Source: Nitrospirota bacterium (GTDB taxonomy: Bacteria > Nitrospirota > JACRHJ01). From it: a DNA stretch of 64,000 nucleotides. The stretch lies in contig JACRHJ010000021.1 of the NCBI GenBank assembly GCA_016212105.1, positions 1-64,000 of the forward strand. The letters run 5' to 3'. Below are positions 15,158 to 23,925 of the stretch, piece after piece. Within the stretch, counting starts at the first letter, position 1; the number at the start of each line of letters is the position of its first letter. The translations under genes and the position numbers were made by a program. The notes under the pieces were generated by a model. That model worked only from the letters and a program-made list of their open reading frames with translations. It ran no database searches and was not told where the DNA came from.

Positions 15158-16597
15158 ATGACCGACAAGGGCGACTCTAAGGCCAGGCGCGTCATCAAGA
15201 ACACGGCGTGGCTCTTCTCGGCCTCGCTCCTGGCCAAACTTGTATCTCTCGCACTGATGATAGTCATCGCACGTGGCCTGGGCGACTCTGCGTTCGGATG
15301 GTTCACGCTCGCGCTCTCGGTCTCGCAGATATTCATCATATCGGCCGACCTCGGAGTGACGTTCCTGTCCATGAGGGACATAGCTCGCGACCGCACCATC
15401 ATCGCGCGTTACCTCGGCGGGTTCGCCGTGCTGAAGTTCGCTCTTTCTGCGGCATCGCTAATCGCGGTCGTCGCGGCAGCCAACATACTCGGCTACCCGA
15501 CCGAGGTCAGGCGCATTATATACATTCTGTACGCGTACCTGATACTGGCCTCGCTCGCAGGGCTTTTGCGCTCGGCCTTCCTCGGAAGCGAGCTGATGTT
15601 GTACGACGCGGCCCTGACGCTTGCCGAGAGGCTCGCTGTCGTCGTGCCCGCGCTCGGGGCGCTCTGGCTCGGGTACGGCGTCCACGGCGTAGCCGTCTCA
15701 TACCTTATAGGCGGGGCGGTGAACCTCGTTGCGAGCCTGTACCTTGTGGGCACGAGGTTCGGCTGGCCAAGGTTCCACGTAGACTGGGACTTCTGGCTGG
15801 CATCCCTCAGGGAGGCGTACCCGTTCGCGCTGGTCGGGGTGTTCAGCATGCTGTTCCTGTACGTGGACACGGTGATACTCGAACAGTACCGGGGAGAGCG
15901 CGAAGTCGGGCTTTACAGCGCGGCCTTCGGGCTGATACACCACCTCAGGGTTGTGCCGTCGGCATTCCTCGGCGCGGCCTTCCCCGTGATGGCGCGCGCG
16001 TTCGGGGGCGGCTCCGGCTCTTCAGGAAGGATATACGCGAAGTCGTTCAAGATGGTCCTCGCGCTCGGCGTGCCGCTGTCGGCCGGCGGGTTCATGCTCG
16101 CGCCGGATATTATACGCCTTATATACGGCGAAGGCTTCATGGGCGCGGCCGCACCGTTCAGGGTGCTGATAGTGTCCGCGTGGGTGTTCTACTTAAACGG
16201 GCTGTTCGGATACTTCCTGCTCTCGCTCGACAGGCAGAAGGCGAACCTGGTAATGATAATCATAGCGACCGCGCTGAACATCGTCCTGAACTTCGCCCTC
16301 GTGCCGTCGCACGGATACATGGGCGCGGCCTGGGCGACGCTCCTGTCCGAACTCGCGGTCTTCGTCATGTCGCTCGCTGTGATACACAGGTGCGGGTACG
16401 GCTACCTGCCGTGGGGGCCGGCCGCGCGGTCGCTCGCGGCCTCCGGCGTGATGGCCGCGTTTCTGTCGCTCCCCGGCGTCATCAACGTCGCCGTGCTTGT
16501 GGCCGGCGGCGCGTGCGTTTACTTCCTGGCCTTGACTGCATTCCGGTTCTTCGACGCCGAGGACCGGGGGCTCCTTCGCGAGGTGCTGGGCAGATGA
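15158..16597 (+). CDS. Polysaccharide flippase, Wzx/MATE-like
   Basis: A 479-residue membrane protein with roughly 12-14 helices of the polysaccharide-transport (PST/MOP) family. The N-terminal phrase VIKNTAWLFSASLLAKLVSLA and the mid-protein segment VGLYSAAFGLIHHL are typical. It turns lipid-linked repeat units across the inner membrane. I start it at the ATG at 15158, which has a GGGG ribosome site, because the longer frame from 15080 would translate the hairpin repeat at 15107-15146. ATGA overlap with the following GT2 gene. Confidence 0.9.
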   Translation: MTDKGDSKARRVIKNTAWLFSASLLAKLVSLALMIVIARGLGDSAFGWFTLALSVSQIFIISADLGVTFLSMRDIARDRTIIARYLGGFAVLKFALSAASLIAVVAAANILGYPTEVRRIIYILYAYLILASLAGLLRSAFLGSELMLYDAALTLAERLAVVVPALGALWLGYGVHGVAVSYLIGGAVNLVASLYLVGTRFGWPRFHVDWDFWLASLREAYPFALVGVFSMLFLYVDTVILEQYRGEREVGLYSAAFGLIHHLRVVPSAFLGAAFPVMARAFGGGSGSSGRIYAKSFKMVLALGVPLSAGGFMLAPDIIRLIYGEGFMGAAAPFRVLIVSAWVFYLNGLFGYFLLSLDRQKANLVMIIIATALNIVLNFALVPSHGYMGAAWATLLSELAVFVMSLAVIHRCGYGYLPWGPAARSLAASGVMAAFLSLPGVINVAVLVAGGACVYFLALTAFRFFDAEDRGLLREVLGR

Positions 16598-17502
16598 CGG
16601 ATGCGCGCGGCGTGAGCGTGATAATACCGACATGGAACGGAGAGCCGCTCCTCAGGCGTAACCTGCCAGCGCTCCGCTCCGCAATGGCAGGATATGTCGA
16701 GCCGTGGGAGGTTATTATAGTAGACGACGGCGGGACGGATGGGACGGGCGCGTTTGTCCGGGAGGAGTATCCGGAGTTCAGGCTGGTCTCGCTCAAAGTG
16801 AACGCGGGCTTCGGCGAGGCCTGCAATACCGGCGTCCGCGAGGCGAGGCACGGTATTGTATACCTCCTGAACAACGACGTCGAGGTGAGGGCCGGATTTC
16901 TGGAGCCGCTCGTTGAACGGCTCGGCATGGCGGATGCATTCGCGGCGGGTTCGGTCGAGGTAGATGACGGACAGTACAGCCTGCCCCGCCTGAGGTTCAG
17001 TCACGGGACGTTTCTGCACGACTACGTCTTGCACGACGCTTCGGATTCGAGTCCGGCAGAGGTGTTCTTCGTATCCGCCGGGCACGCGGCATACGACAGG
17101 GCAAGGTTCCTGGAGCTTGGCGGGTTCGACCCGCTGTTCCGGCCGTATTACTGGGAGGACGCGGATATCTGCTACCGCGCGTGGAAGATGGGCTGGTCAT
17201 CCGTTTATGTGCCCGCAAGCGCGGTAACGCACTGGCACGGCTCGACCATAGGCCGTATGGACAGGTCGGGCGTGCAGCGGGTACACTGGCGGAACAGGTT
17301 CCTGTTCACATGGAAGAACCTGGATTCGCCGGCGTTGTGGCTTGCGCACATACTTGCCCTGCCGTTCCTTCTGGCCCTGATGCCGCTCCGGGGAAACGCC
17401 GCCTATACCGCCGGCTTCTTCATGGCGCTTGGCAGGATCGGCGAGGTTAAACGTAAACAGGGAAGGCTGAAGGACGCGGACGTGCTCCCGGGGTTCGGCT
17501 GA
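16594..17502 (+). CDS. Glycosyltransferase family 2
   Basis: A 302-residue GT-A enzyme. The N-terminus VSVIIPTWNGEPLL, the DDGGTDGT loop and LLNNDVEV (the metal-binding D-x-D-like site) are standard GT2 features of the rhamnosyltransferase-like WcaA group, as is the later GFDPLFRPYYWEDADICYRAW segment. A hydrophobic helix near the C-terminus suggests membrane association. Start ATG overlaps the flippase stop (ATGA). Confidence 0.9.
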   Translation: MTDARGVSVIIPTWNGEPLLRRNLPALRSAMAGYVEPWEVIIVDDGGTDGTGAFVREEYPEFRLVSLKVNAGFGEACNTGVREARHGIVYLLNNDVEVRAGFLEPLVERLGMADAFAAGSVEVDDGQYSLPRLRFSHGTFLHDYVLHDASDSSPAEVFFVSAGHAAYDRARFLELGGFDPLFRPYYWEDADICYRAWKMGWSSVYVPASAVTHWHGSTIGRMDRSGVQRVHWRNRFLFTWKNLDSPALWLAHILALPFLLALMPLRGNAAYTAGFFMALGRIGEVKRKQGRLKDADVLPGFG

Positions 17503-17503
17503 T

Positions 17504-18628
17504 ATGGCCACGGGCGTGCTCTATATAACATGCTTCGGCGGGTTCGCGGGCGGCGGGCAGAGGAGCCTGTACCTGCTCGTTAAGCACATCGACAAGTCTC
17601 GGTTCAAGCCGGTCGTGGCCGTGCCGGAGACGGGAGACCTCTCCCGCGCGCTTGAGGCGTTGGGCGTGCGTACCGTGGTCATGCCGTTCCCGCGCATCAG
17701 GGGCATCGCGGGTATCCTGCGCTACCGGCGGCGGGCGGACATGCTCGCGGGGTTGATAAAGGACGAGGGCGTACAAATAGTCCACACGGACTCGGTGCGC
17801 GAGACGTTCTACGCCGCGTCCGCGTGCCGCGCCACGGGCGCGAGGCTCGTCTGGCACATCCGTGACGACCTGCCGGGCGCGCCGCTCCCGAGGCTTATGG
17901 TGCGGGTCGCCGACCGGCTCCTCGTCCCTCGCTGCGACACGGTGGTACTCGCCTCCGCCGCGATGGGCGCGAGGTTCGGGGCAGGCTCGTCCGCGAAGTT
18001 CCGCGTGGTGCATAACGGCGTCGAGCTTGAAGGGTTCGGCGGCCCACGCAGCGGCGCGCTCCGGTCTGAGCTTGGCATCGGCCCGGACGTCTTCGTCGTG
18101 GCCGAGGTCGCGGCCATCACGCCGAGGAAGGGTCAGGACCTGCTCATACGCGCGGCGGCGCATGTCAAAGAAGCGGGCGTGCCGATGCACGTAGTCCTCG
18201 CAGGGCAGGACGACGGCGGGCACGTCGAGACACTACGTGCCCTCGCGGACGGCCTCGGCATGACAGAAAGCGTCCACTTTCTGGGCGACAGGGAGGACGT
18301 GCCGGAGATACTCGGCGGGTCGGACGCGCTCGCGCTCCCCTCACGGCGGGAGGCGATGCCGAGGTCAGTCATCGAGGCGATGGCCGCCGGGCTCCCCGTG
18401 GTCGCGTCCGACGCGGGCGGGGCGCGCGAGGCGGTCGTCGAAGGCGTAACCGGCTACATCGTCCCGTGCGACGACTACCGCGCACTCGCGGACAGGCTTA
18501 TGCGGCTCGCGGCGAACCCGGAACTGCGCTCAGGCATGGGCGAACGCGGGCGGCAACGGGCGATGGAGATGTTCGACGTCGCCGTCAAGACACGCGAAAT
18601 CGAGGCGATATACGAGGGGCTGCTTTGA
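17504..18628 (+). CDS. Glycosyltransferase family 4
   Basis: A 374-residue GT-B enzyme. The acceptor-side N-terminus contains GGFAGGGQRSLYLLVKHI; the donor-side half has VAAITPRKGQDLLIRA, FLGDREDVPEILGGSDALALPSR and the E-x7-E region (REAMPRSVIEAMAAGLPVVAS). It starts one base after the preceding stop. Its TGA overlaps the TTG start of the next gene. Sugar specificity is unknown. Confidence 0.9.
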   Translation: MATGVLYITCFGGFAGGGQRSLYLLVKHIDKSRFKPVVAVPETGDLSRALEALGVRTVVMPFPRIRGIAGILRYRRRADMLAGLIKDEGVQIVHTDSVRETFYAASACRATGARLVWHIRDDLPGAPLPRLMVRVADRLLVPRCDTVVLASAAMGARFGAGSSAKFRVVHNGVELEGFGGPRSGALRSELGIGPDVFVVAEVAAITPRKGQDLLIRAAAHVKEAGVPMHVVLAGQDDGGHVETLRALADGLGMTESVHFLGDREDVPEILGGSDALALPSRREAMPRSVIEAMAAGLPVVASDAGGAREAVVEGVTGYIVPCDDYRALADRLMRLAANPELRSGMGERGRQRAMEMFDVAVKTREIEAIYEGLL

Positions 18629-19719
18629 AAAAGACCGTTCTCAGCGCATACCTCGGGCTTCGGGCCGCGCTCATGCTCCCGTTCGCGCGTGTGCGCCCGG
18701 GGTTCGACCCATCAAGGGTTCGCAGCGTCCTGGTAATCAGGAACGACCGGGTCGGCGACATGGTGCTGACTACACCGCTGCTGCGCGCTATCGGGGAGTC
18801 CATGCCGGAGGCGGAGCTGACCGTGCTCGCGAGCGCGTCCAACGCGGACGTGCTGACGGGAAACCCGGACGTGGCGCGCGTCGTCGTGCAGAGTGGCGGG
18901 CTTATAAAGACGGCCGGGGAGCTGAGGCAGTCCCGTTTCGACCTCGCCATAGACCCTGTACTGACATACGGGCTCGGAACGGCGATTCTCTGCCTGCTCT
19001 CCGGTGCAAAGTACAGGGCCGGTTTCGCCTGGGCAGGCAGGGAGGCGCTCTTCAACCTCCCCTGCCCGCCCGCGGAGGGCGGCGGCCACATAGTCGCGCG
19101 GCACCTCGACATCGCGCGCGCGCTCGGCCTCGCGTTTATACCCTCCGCACCGGGGATATATATCAGCGCGTCAGAACGAGAGGCCGCGCTCGACGTAATG
19201 AGAGGCGCGGGCGTGGACCCGGGTTCCGGAGGCCCGCTTGTGGCAATACACCCCGGCGGTTACTACCCGTCCCAGCGGTGGCCGGCGAGGAGGTTCGGCG
19301 AGCTTGCGCAGGGGCTGGCAGACAGGTACGGCGCGAGGCCGGTGTTCTTCTCCGGGCGCGCCGAGTCGGGGCTTGTGGAGGAGGCGTCAGCCGCCATGCG
19401 GGACAGACCGGCACGCCTCGCAGGGCTCGGCATGCGCGAGTTCCTCGCGGCGCTGTCGTTATGCCGGATGTTCGCCGGGAACAACTCCGGCCCCCTGCAC
19501 TGCGCAGCCGCGCTCGGGCTTCCGACGCTGTCGTTCATGGGGCCGACCGACACGGAGCTTTTCGCGCCTTACGGGCCCGGACATGCTGTACTGAGGAAGA
19601 GGCTCCTCCCCTGCCTCGGCTGCGGCAAGGGCTACTGCGAGAGGATGACCTGCATGGAGGGGATAACCGTCGCCGAGGCCCTGGACGCGGCGGGGAAGGT
19701 TCTGGAGGCATTACCTTGA
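18625..19719 (+). CDS. Glycosyltransferase family 9 (heptosyltransferase-like), first of two
   Basis: About 364 residues from a TTG at 18625 that overlaps the previous TGA (TTGA); no ATG lies near the domain start, so TTG is preferred. The family opening VLVIRNDRVGDMVLTTPLLRAI, the donor-binding HPGGYYPSQRWPARRF and the NNSGPLHCAAALGLPT loop are those of ADP-heptose:LPS heptosyltransferases. C-terminal Cys-rich LLPCLGCGKGYCERMTC is a usual feature of the family. The substrate need not be heptose here. Confidence 0.88.
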   Translation: MKKTVLSAYLGLRAALMLPFARVRPGFDPSRVRSVLVIRNDRVGDMVLTTPLLRAIGESMPEAELTVLASASNADVLTGNPDVARVVVQSGGLIKTAGELRQSRFDLAIDPVLTYGLGTAILCLLSGAKYRAGFAWAGREALFNLPCPPAEGGGHIVARHLDIARALGLAFIPSAPGIYISASEREAALDVMRGAGVDPGSGGPLVAIHPGGYYPSQRWPARRFGELAQGLADRYGARPVFFSGRAESGLVEEASAAMRDRPARLAGLGMREFLAALSLCRMFAGNNSGPLHCAAALGLPTLSFMGPTDTELFAPYGPGHAVLRKRLLPCLGCGKGYCERMTCMEGITVAEALDAAGKVLEALP

Positions 19720-20789
19720 TGGACTATAAAAAAATCCTCGTCATAAACCTGGGCGGCATAGGTGACATGGTCATCTCCATCCCTTTTCTGAGGGGCCTCC
19801 GGGCGTCCTTCCCCGGCGCGGAGCTGCACCTCCTCGCCACGACAAGCAACTCGTGCGTCGTCAAGTACTCGGCCTACGCCGACCGCATCCACGCCTTCGA
19901 CATGCGGGCGGCGAGGCCAAGGGACGCGCTCGCAAGGCCCATGTGTTTAGTGTCCGCCCTGCGGACTGTCCGGGCGCTGTGGCGCGAGAGGTATGACCTT
20001 GCCGTGAACCTTATCCCGCTCGCGACGACGAGTAGCGCGCGGAAAATGGAGTTTCTCCTGGCAGCCATAGGCGCGCGCGTCCTCGCGGGAAGGGACACAT
20101 CCGGCCGGGGCGGGTTCTACGACATATCCGTCGAGGAGGACGACGGGTTCGGCATGTACGACGTGCGGCTCCACGCCCTGCTCCTCACGGCAATTGGCGG
20201 GACGCCTGACGACGGGCAACTTGAGCTGCCGCTCTCCCCTTCTGACGAGGCCGAGGCCGACAGGGTGATGAAGGAACTCGGACTGAACGGAGGGGACACG
20301 ATTATAGGGCTCAACCCCGGCTCCGGCTGGCCGTCGAGACGCTGGCCGGTGAGACGCTACGCCGAAACCGTAGACCTGCTCGCGGAACTGCCCGGCGCGC
20401 GGTTCGTAATAACCGGGAGCCGGGGCGAGTCCGGGCTTGCCCGCGAGCTTGCGTCCCTGACGCGCGTGCCGGTGCTCGACACAACCGGAAGGACGTCGGT
20501 CATGGGCATGGCCGCGCTCGTGAAGAGGTTAGCCGTTATGATAACGAACGACACGGGGCCGATGCACGTCGCCATCGCGGCAGGTACGCCGACTGTCGCC
20601 GTCATCGGGCCGGGGCATCACAGGCGGTTCCTGAAGGAGTCGGGGCGGGTCGAGATAGTCCGGCACGAGACGGGCTGCGCACCGTGCATAAACATCGTGT
20701 GCGAAAACATGAAATGCCTCGCCGATATAACGCCCGGCGAGGTGGCCGGGGCCGCGTTGAGGCTTCTGGGACGCGGAGGCGCGCGATGA
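19719..20789 (+). CDS. Glycosyltransferase family 9 (heptosyltransferase-like), second of two
   Basis: A 356-residue paralogue of the preceding gene: ILVINLGGIGDMVISIPFLRGL at the start, LNPGSGWPSRRWPVRRYAE at the donor site, TNDTGPMHVAIAAGTPTVA in the acceptor loop, and a Cys-bearing tail (GCAPCINIVCENMKC). Two adjacent GT9 enzymes suggest two successive additions of heptose-like sugars. The ATG overlaps the preceding stop by one base (TGATG). Confidence 0.88.
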   Translation: MDYKKILVINLGGIGDMVISIPFLRGLRASFPGAELHLLATTSNSCVVKYSAYADRIHAFDMRAARPRDALARPMCLVSALRTVRALWRERYDLAVNLIPLATTSSARKMEFLLAAIGARVLAGRDTSGRGGFYDISVEEDDGFGMYDVRLHALLLTAIGGTPDDGQLELPLSPSDEAEADRVMKELGLNGGDTIIGLNPGSGWPSRRWPVRRYAETVDLLAELPGARFVITGSRGESGLARELASLTRVPVLDTTGRTSVMGMAALVKRLAVMITNDTGPMHVAIAAGTPTVAVIGPGHHRRFLKESGRVEIVRHETGCAPCINIVCENMKCLADITPGEVAGAALRLLGRGGAR

Positions 20790-21451
20790 ACCCGCTGCAG
20801 TGGGTGGCCGCCGCATGGCGGAGGCGCGTCACGCCGCCGGACGCACAGGGCGAGTACACGACCGGCTGGCTGCCGCGCCTGGTTCGTGACGAGGTCGCGA
20901 GGAGGCTCGCGGGAAAGACCGGGACGCTCCTCGATGCCGGCTGCGGCGAGGGCCTGCTCTTCGGCGGCGTGTGCCGGGCGGCGGCCGGGCTGGATATCGT
21001 CGGCATAGACCCCTGGGAGGCGATACTCAGGCGTTCGACGAAAAGGATAGAGGACAACGGCTACGGCCGCGTCAGGCTTGCCCGCGCGGACGCGATGGCG
21101 CTGCCGTTCCGTGACGGGACTTTCGATTACGTCGCATGCGCGAACGTCGCGCTCAACCTGCCTGACAAGGCAGCCATAGCCGCCATGTTAGCAGAGGCTG
21201 TGCGTGTCGCGCGTCCCGGCGGATATGTGTTCGTGGACTTCAGGAACCGGCTGAACCCGCTCATCCGGGTGGGATACATGCTGGCCCCCCTGCACGACCC
21301 GGAGCTGAAGGTGCTCGTCAACAGCTACCGGCCTGACGAGGTCGCGGGCATGTTCCCCGCCGGCTCGCTTTCCGGACTGTCGCTCACAGGGCTCGGCATG
21401 GGGCTCGGCATGCTCTCGCCGGTGATATTCGCGGAGGCGGTAAAGAGATGA
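20786..21451 (+). CDS. Class I SAM-dependent methyltransferase
   Basis: A 221-residue Rossmann methyltransferase: motif I TLLDAGCGEGLLFGG, acidic IVGIDPWE, RADAMALPFRDGTFDYVACANVA (motifs II/III) and a proline-containing RPGGYVFVDF strand. Methyltransferase_11 type. It overlaps both neighbours by ATGA. Probably acts on a polysaccharide or lipid-carrier intermediate. Confidence 0.85.
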   Translation: MNPLQWVAAAWRRRVTPPDAQGEYTTGWLPRLVRDEVARRLAGKTGTLLDAGCGEGLLFGGVCRAAAGLDIVGIDPWEAILRRSTKRIEDNGYGRVRLARADAMALPFRDGTFDYVACANVALNLPDKAAIAAMLAEAVRVARPGGYVFVDFRNRLNPLIRVGYMLAPLHDPELKVLVNSYRPDEVAGMFPAGSLSGLSLTGLGMGLGMLSPVIFAEAVKR

Positions 21452-22638
21452 CGTTCAGGATAATACCGACGGCGGGCACGCCCGTGACCCTGGCCGACCT
21501 CGCGCACGCGGCGGTGGCGAAGGCCGGCGCCGTGCGCGAGTTCGAGGGAACCCTGGCCACAGTCCTCCGCGTCCAGTATGTGTCCTGCGCGGGATCGGCC
21601 ACGGCGGCGATGTATTACATACTACTCGCGATGAAGCGGCTGACGGCCGACCCGTGGCGAAACGAGGTCGTGCTCCCGGCATACACCGCCGGCGCGCCGG
21701 CGCTCGCCATAATGCGTGCGGGCCTCGTGCCGAGGCTCGCGGAAGTATCGCTCGCGAGCTTCAACGCGGAGCCCGACAATTTCATGGAAGCGGTTGGGGA
21801 GCGCACTCTTGCGGTGGTGCCGACCAGCCTCTTCGGCATACCTGTCGACGCGGGCAGGCTCCGGGCGATGCTTCCGTCTGATGTATTCGTCCTCGAAGAC
21901 GCGGCCCAGTCCATGGGCTCGGCCCTGGATGGCAGGGCCACCGGGACGATGGGCGACGCAGGCGTAGTCAGTTTCCAGCGGGGCAAGAACATGTCGACAT
22001 ACTCTGGCGGGGTCGCCCTGACGGACAGAGAGGACATCGCCGCGCTCGTCGCGCACCATGCGGGCGCAGCACATCGGCCGGGGCCGCTCGATACGGCGGC
22101 CGAAGCGGCCAAACTCGCCCTCGTTTCGGCCGTGGTGTGTCCGTCGGTATACGGGCTGGCCCACAGGCTGGTAGCGCCTCTCAAGTCCACCGGGCTTCAC
22201 GAGGGTTTCCGCGACAGCGCCTATACACCGTTCCAGGCAGGCGTGGGGCTGCGGCTCCTCGCCAGGCTCGATACCCTCTCCAAAGAACGAGCCGAGAAGG
22301 GCATGTACCTCATATCCGCGCTTTCAGGGTTAGGCGGGATAACAACCCCTGCCCTGCCGGCGGGCTCGTCGGTGGCGTTCGCGCACTTCCCGCTTCTCGT
22401 AAGCGACGAGGCGCGCATCGAGCGGATTCAGGAGAGACTGTTGCGGGCGGGCATGGAGACCTCCCGTTTTTACATGAAACCTCTGCAACAGATGATGGAC
22501 CTCGGGTATTCACCCGACCCGGACCCGTACCCCGACGCCACGTACCTGGCCCGGCACCTGCTCCTCATACCCGTGCACCACTATTCCGGCATGGACATGC
22601 TGGAGGAGGCGGCGCGTGTCATAAAGGAGACCGCATGA
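21448..22638 (+). CDS. DegT/DnrJ/EryC1/StrS-family PLP enzyme (sugar aminotransferase-like)
   Basis: A 396-residue PLP-dependent enzyme. Typical features are SAGSATAAMYYILLA-like cofactor-binding N-terminal helix (here CAGSATAAMYYI), FVLEDAAQSMGS, and FQRGKNMSTYSGG with the Schiff-base Lys at K180. The family makes amino sugars by transamination of keto-sugar nucleotides. The active-site region has RGKN where SxxK is more usual, a variant seen in some members. ATGA overlaps at both ends; directly precedes a radical SAM gene. Confidence 0.85.
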   Translation: MTFRIIPTAGTPVTLADLAHAAVAKAGAVREFEGTLATVLRVQYVSCAGSATAAMYYILLAMKRLTADPWRNEVVLPAYTAGAPALAIMRAGLVPRLAEVSLASFNAEPDNFMEAVGERTLAVVPTSLFGIPVDAGRLRAMLPSDVFVLEDAAQSMGSALDGRATGTMGDAGVVSFQRGKNMSTYSGGVALTDREDIAALVAHHAGAAHRPGPLDTAAEAAKLALVSAVVCPSVYGLAHRLVAPLKSTGLHEGFRDSAYTPFQAGVGLRLLARLDTLSKERAEKGMYLISALSGLGGITTPALPAGSSVAFAHFPLLVSDEARIERIQERLLRAGMETSRFYMKPLQQMMDLGYSPDPDPYPDATYLARHLLLIPVHHYSGMDMLEEAARVIKETA

Positions 22639-23795
22639 TACCAAGACGCGAACTGCCGAGGCTTCTCAGGAAGGCGCTCAGGCAGCCGGGCTACGCGCTC
22701 GCGGCATTCGGCAAGAGGATGCGCGCGTATATGGGCTACAGGTTCGGCGGGCCGCCGGCATGGCCGGAGAACATCACGCTCTTCCTCACGTACCGCTGCA
22801 ACATGCGGTGCCGGATGTGCGGGCAGTGGGGCGAGTCCGGGACGTCGAACAGCTACGACGGCGCGACCATATCGGGCGCGCTCTCCGTGGACGAACTTAA
22901 GTCGGTCATAGACGACGTGACGGGGTTCCGGCCCAACATCACGCTGTTCGGCGGGGAACCGCTCGTATACAGGGGCTGGGACGAGGTGACATCCTACGCC
23001 ACCCGGCGCGGGCTCCGGGTGAACATGGTCTCGAACGGGCTCCTGATGGGCTCCTCCGCCGAGGCTATGATACGCTCCGGACTCGCCGAGGTTATACTCT
23101 CGCTCGACGGGCCCGAGGAGGTGCACGACCGGATACGCGGCGTGCCGGGCGCGTTTAGGAGAATATCCGAGGGCGCAAGGACGCTTGCAAGGCTCAAAGA
23201 GGAGTCCGGCAGCCGCACGCCGCTCCTCAACGTGTCCTGCACGATAGGCGAGGAAAACCACGGCATGCTGCCGGAGGTCGCGGCCATAGCGGCTGATATG
23301 GGCGCGTCCGGGATAACTTTCCACCACCAGATATTCGCGGGCGAGGAGCAGTACGTTGCGTCGGAAAAGATATTCATGGATAGGCTCGGCCTGCCGGAGA
23401 CGGACTGGAAGGGGTTCGTCCGCCAGTCGCCTCCGGGGATAGACCCGTCCAAGGTTATCGCGGCCAGGGCAGGGATGCCGCCCGCGCCGGAAGGCTTCCG
23501 GGTGTCGTTCTACCCGAACCTGACCGACGAGGAGGTAAGGGCGTATTATACAGGCTTCCGGTTCAAACCGGCGAGCTACCGCGACCGGTGCCTGAGCCCT
23601 TGGATGGTCGCCTACGTATTCCCGGACGGCTCGGTCAGGCCGTGCCAGGCAATAAACTACGACACCGGCAACGTGCGGGATATTAAATTCCGGGACATAT
23701 GGCGAGGGGAGCGGTACGCGGAGTTCCGGGAACTGGTCAAGAGGGAGCGGTGTTTCTCTGTCTGTTCGAGGTGCACGGAGTTTTACAGGTACTGA
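22635..23795 (+). CDS. Radical SAM protein with SPASM/twitch-like C-terminus
   Basis: A 386-residue enzyme: after a 50-residue basic N-terminus, YRCNMRCRMC gives C55-x3-C59-x2-C62, with FGGEPLVYRGW as the SAM-binding segment. A C-terminal cluster region follows: RCLSPWMVAYVFPDGSVRPC, then CFSVCSRC. This layout is common in radical SAM genes of exopolysaccharide loci. Unlike the enzyme at 5074, it has no small peptide gene beside it; it overlaps the DegT-like gene, so a sugar or lipid substrate is equally possible. Confidence 0.85.
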   Translation: MIPRRELPRLLRKALRQPGYALAAFGKRMRAYMGYRFGGPPAWPENITLFLTYRCNMRCRMCGQWGESGTSNSYDGATISGALSVDELKSVIDDVTGFRPNITLFGGEPLVYRGWDEVTSYATRRGLRVNMVSNGLLMGSSAEAMIRSGLAEVILSLDGPEEVHDRIRGVPGAFRRISEGARTLARLKEESGSRTPLLNVSCTIGEENHGMLPEVAAIAADMGASGITFHHQIFAGEEQYVASEKIFMDRLGLPETDWKGFVRQSPPGIDPSKVIAARAGMPPAPEGFRVSFYPNLTDEEVRAYYTGFRFKPASYRDRCLSPWMVAYVFPDGSVRPCQAINYDTGNVRDIKFRDIWRGERYAEFRELVKRERCFSVCSRCTEFYRY

Positions 23796-23847
23796 CAAGA
23801 GCGGCTGGTGTCGCCTTAATGCTTTGATTTTCACCTGATACTTCATA

Positions 23848-23897
23848 CCCCCCCGGCCCCCTCTTATCTTAAGAGGGGGAGTAAAAGGATGGGGCCA
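23848..23897. repeat. GC-clamped palindrome repeat (ccctcttatcttaagaggg type)
   Basis: A C-rich run followed by the palindrome ccctcttatcttaagaggg, in the only gap (130 bases) of more than about 110 bases in the second half of the exopolysaccharide locus. Near-identical units occur at 34146-34190, 41273-41330 and 46315-46356. It could form a strong RNA hairpin. Confidence 0.75.
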
Positions 23898-23925
23898 GTT
23901 TATGTAATTAATTGCCGGAGTTATA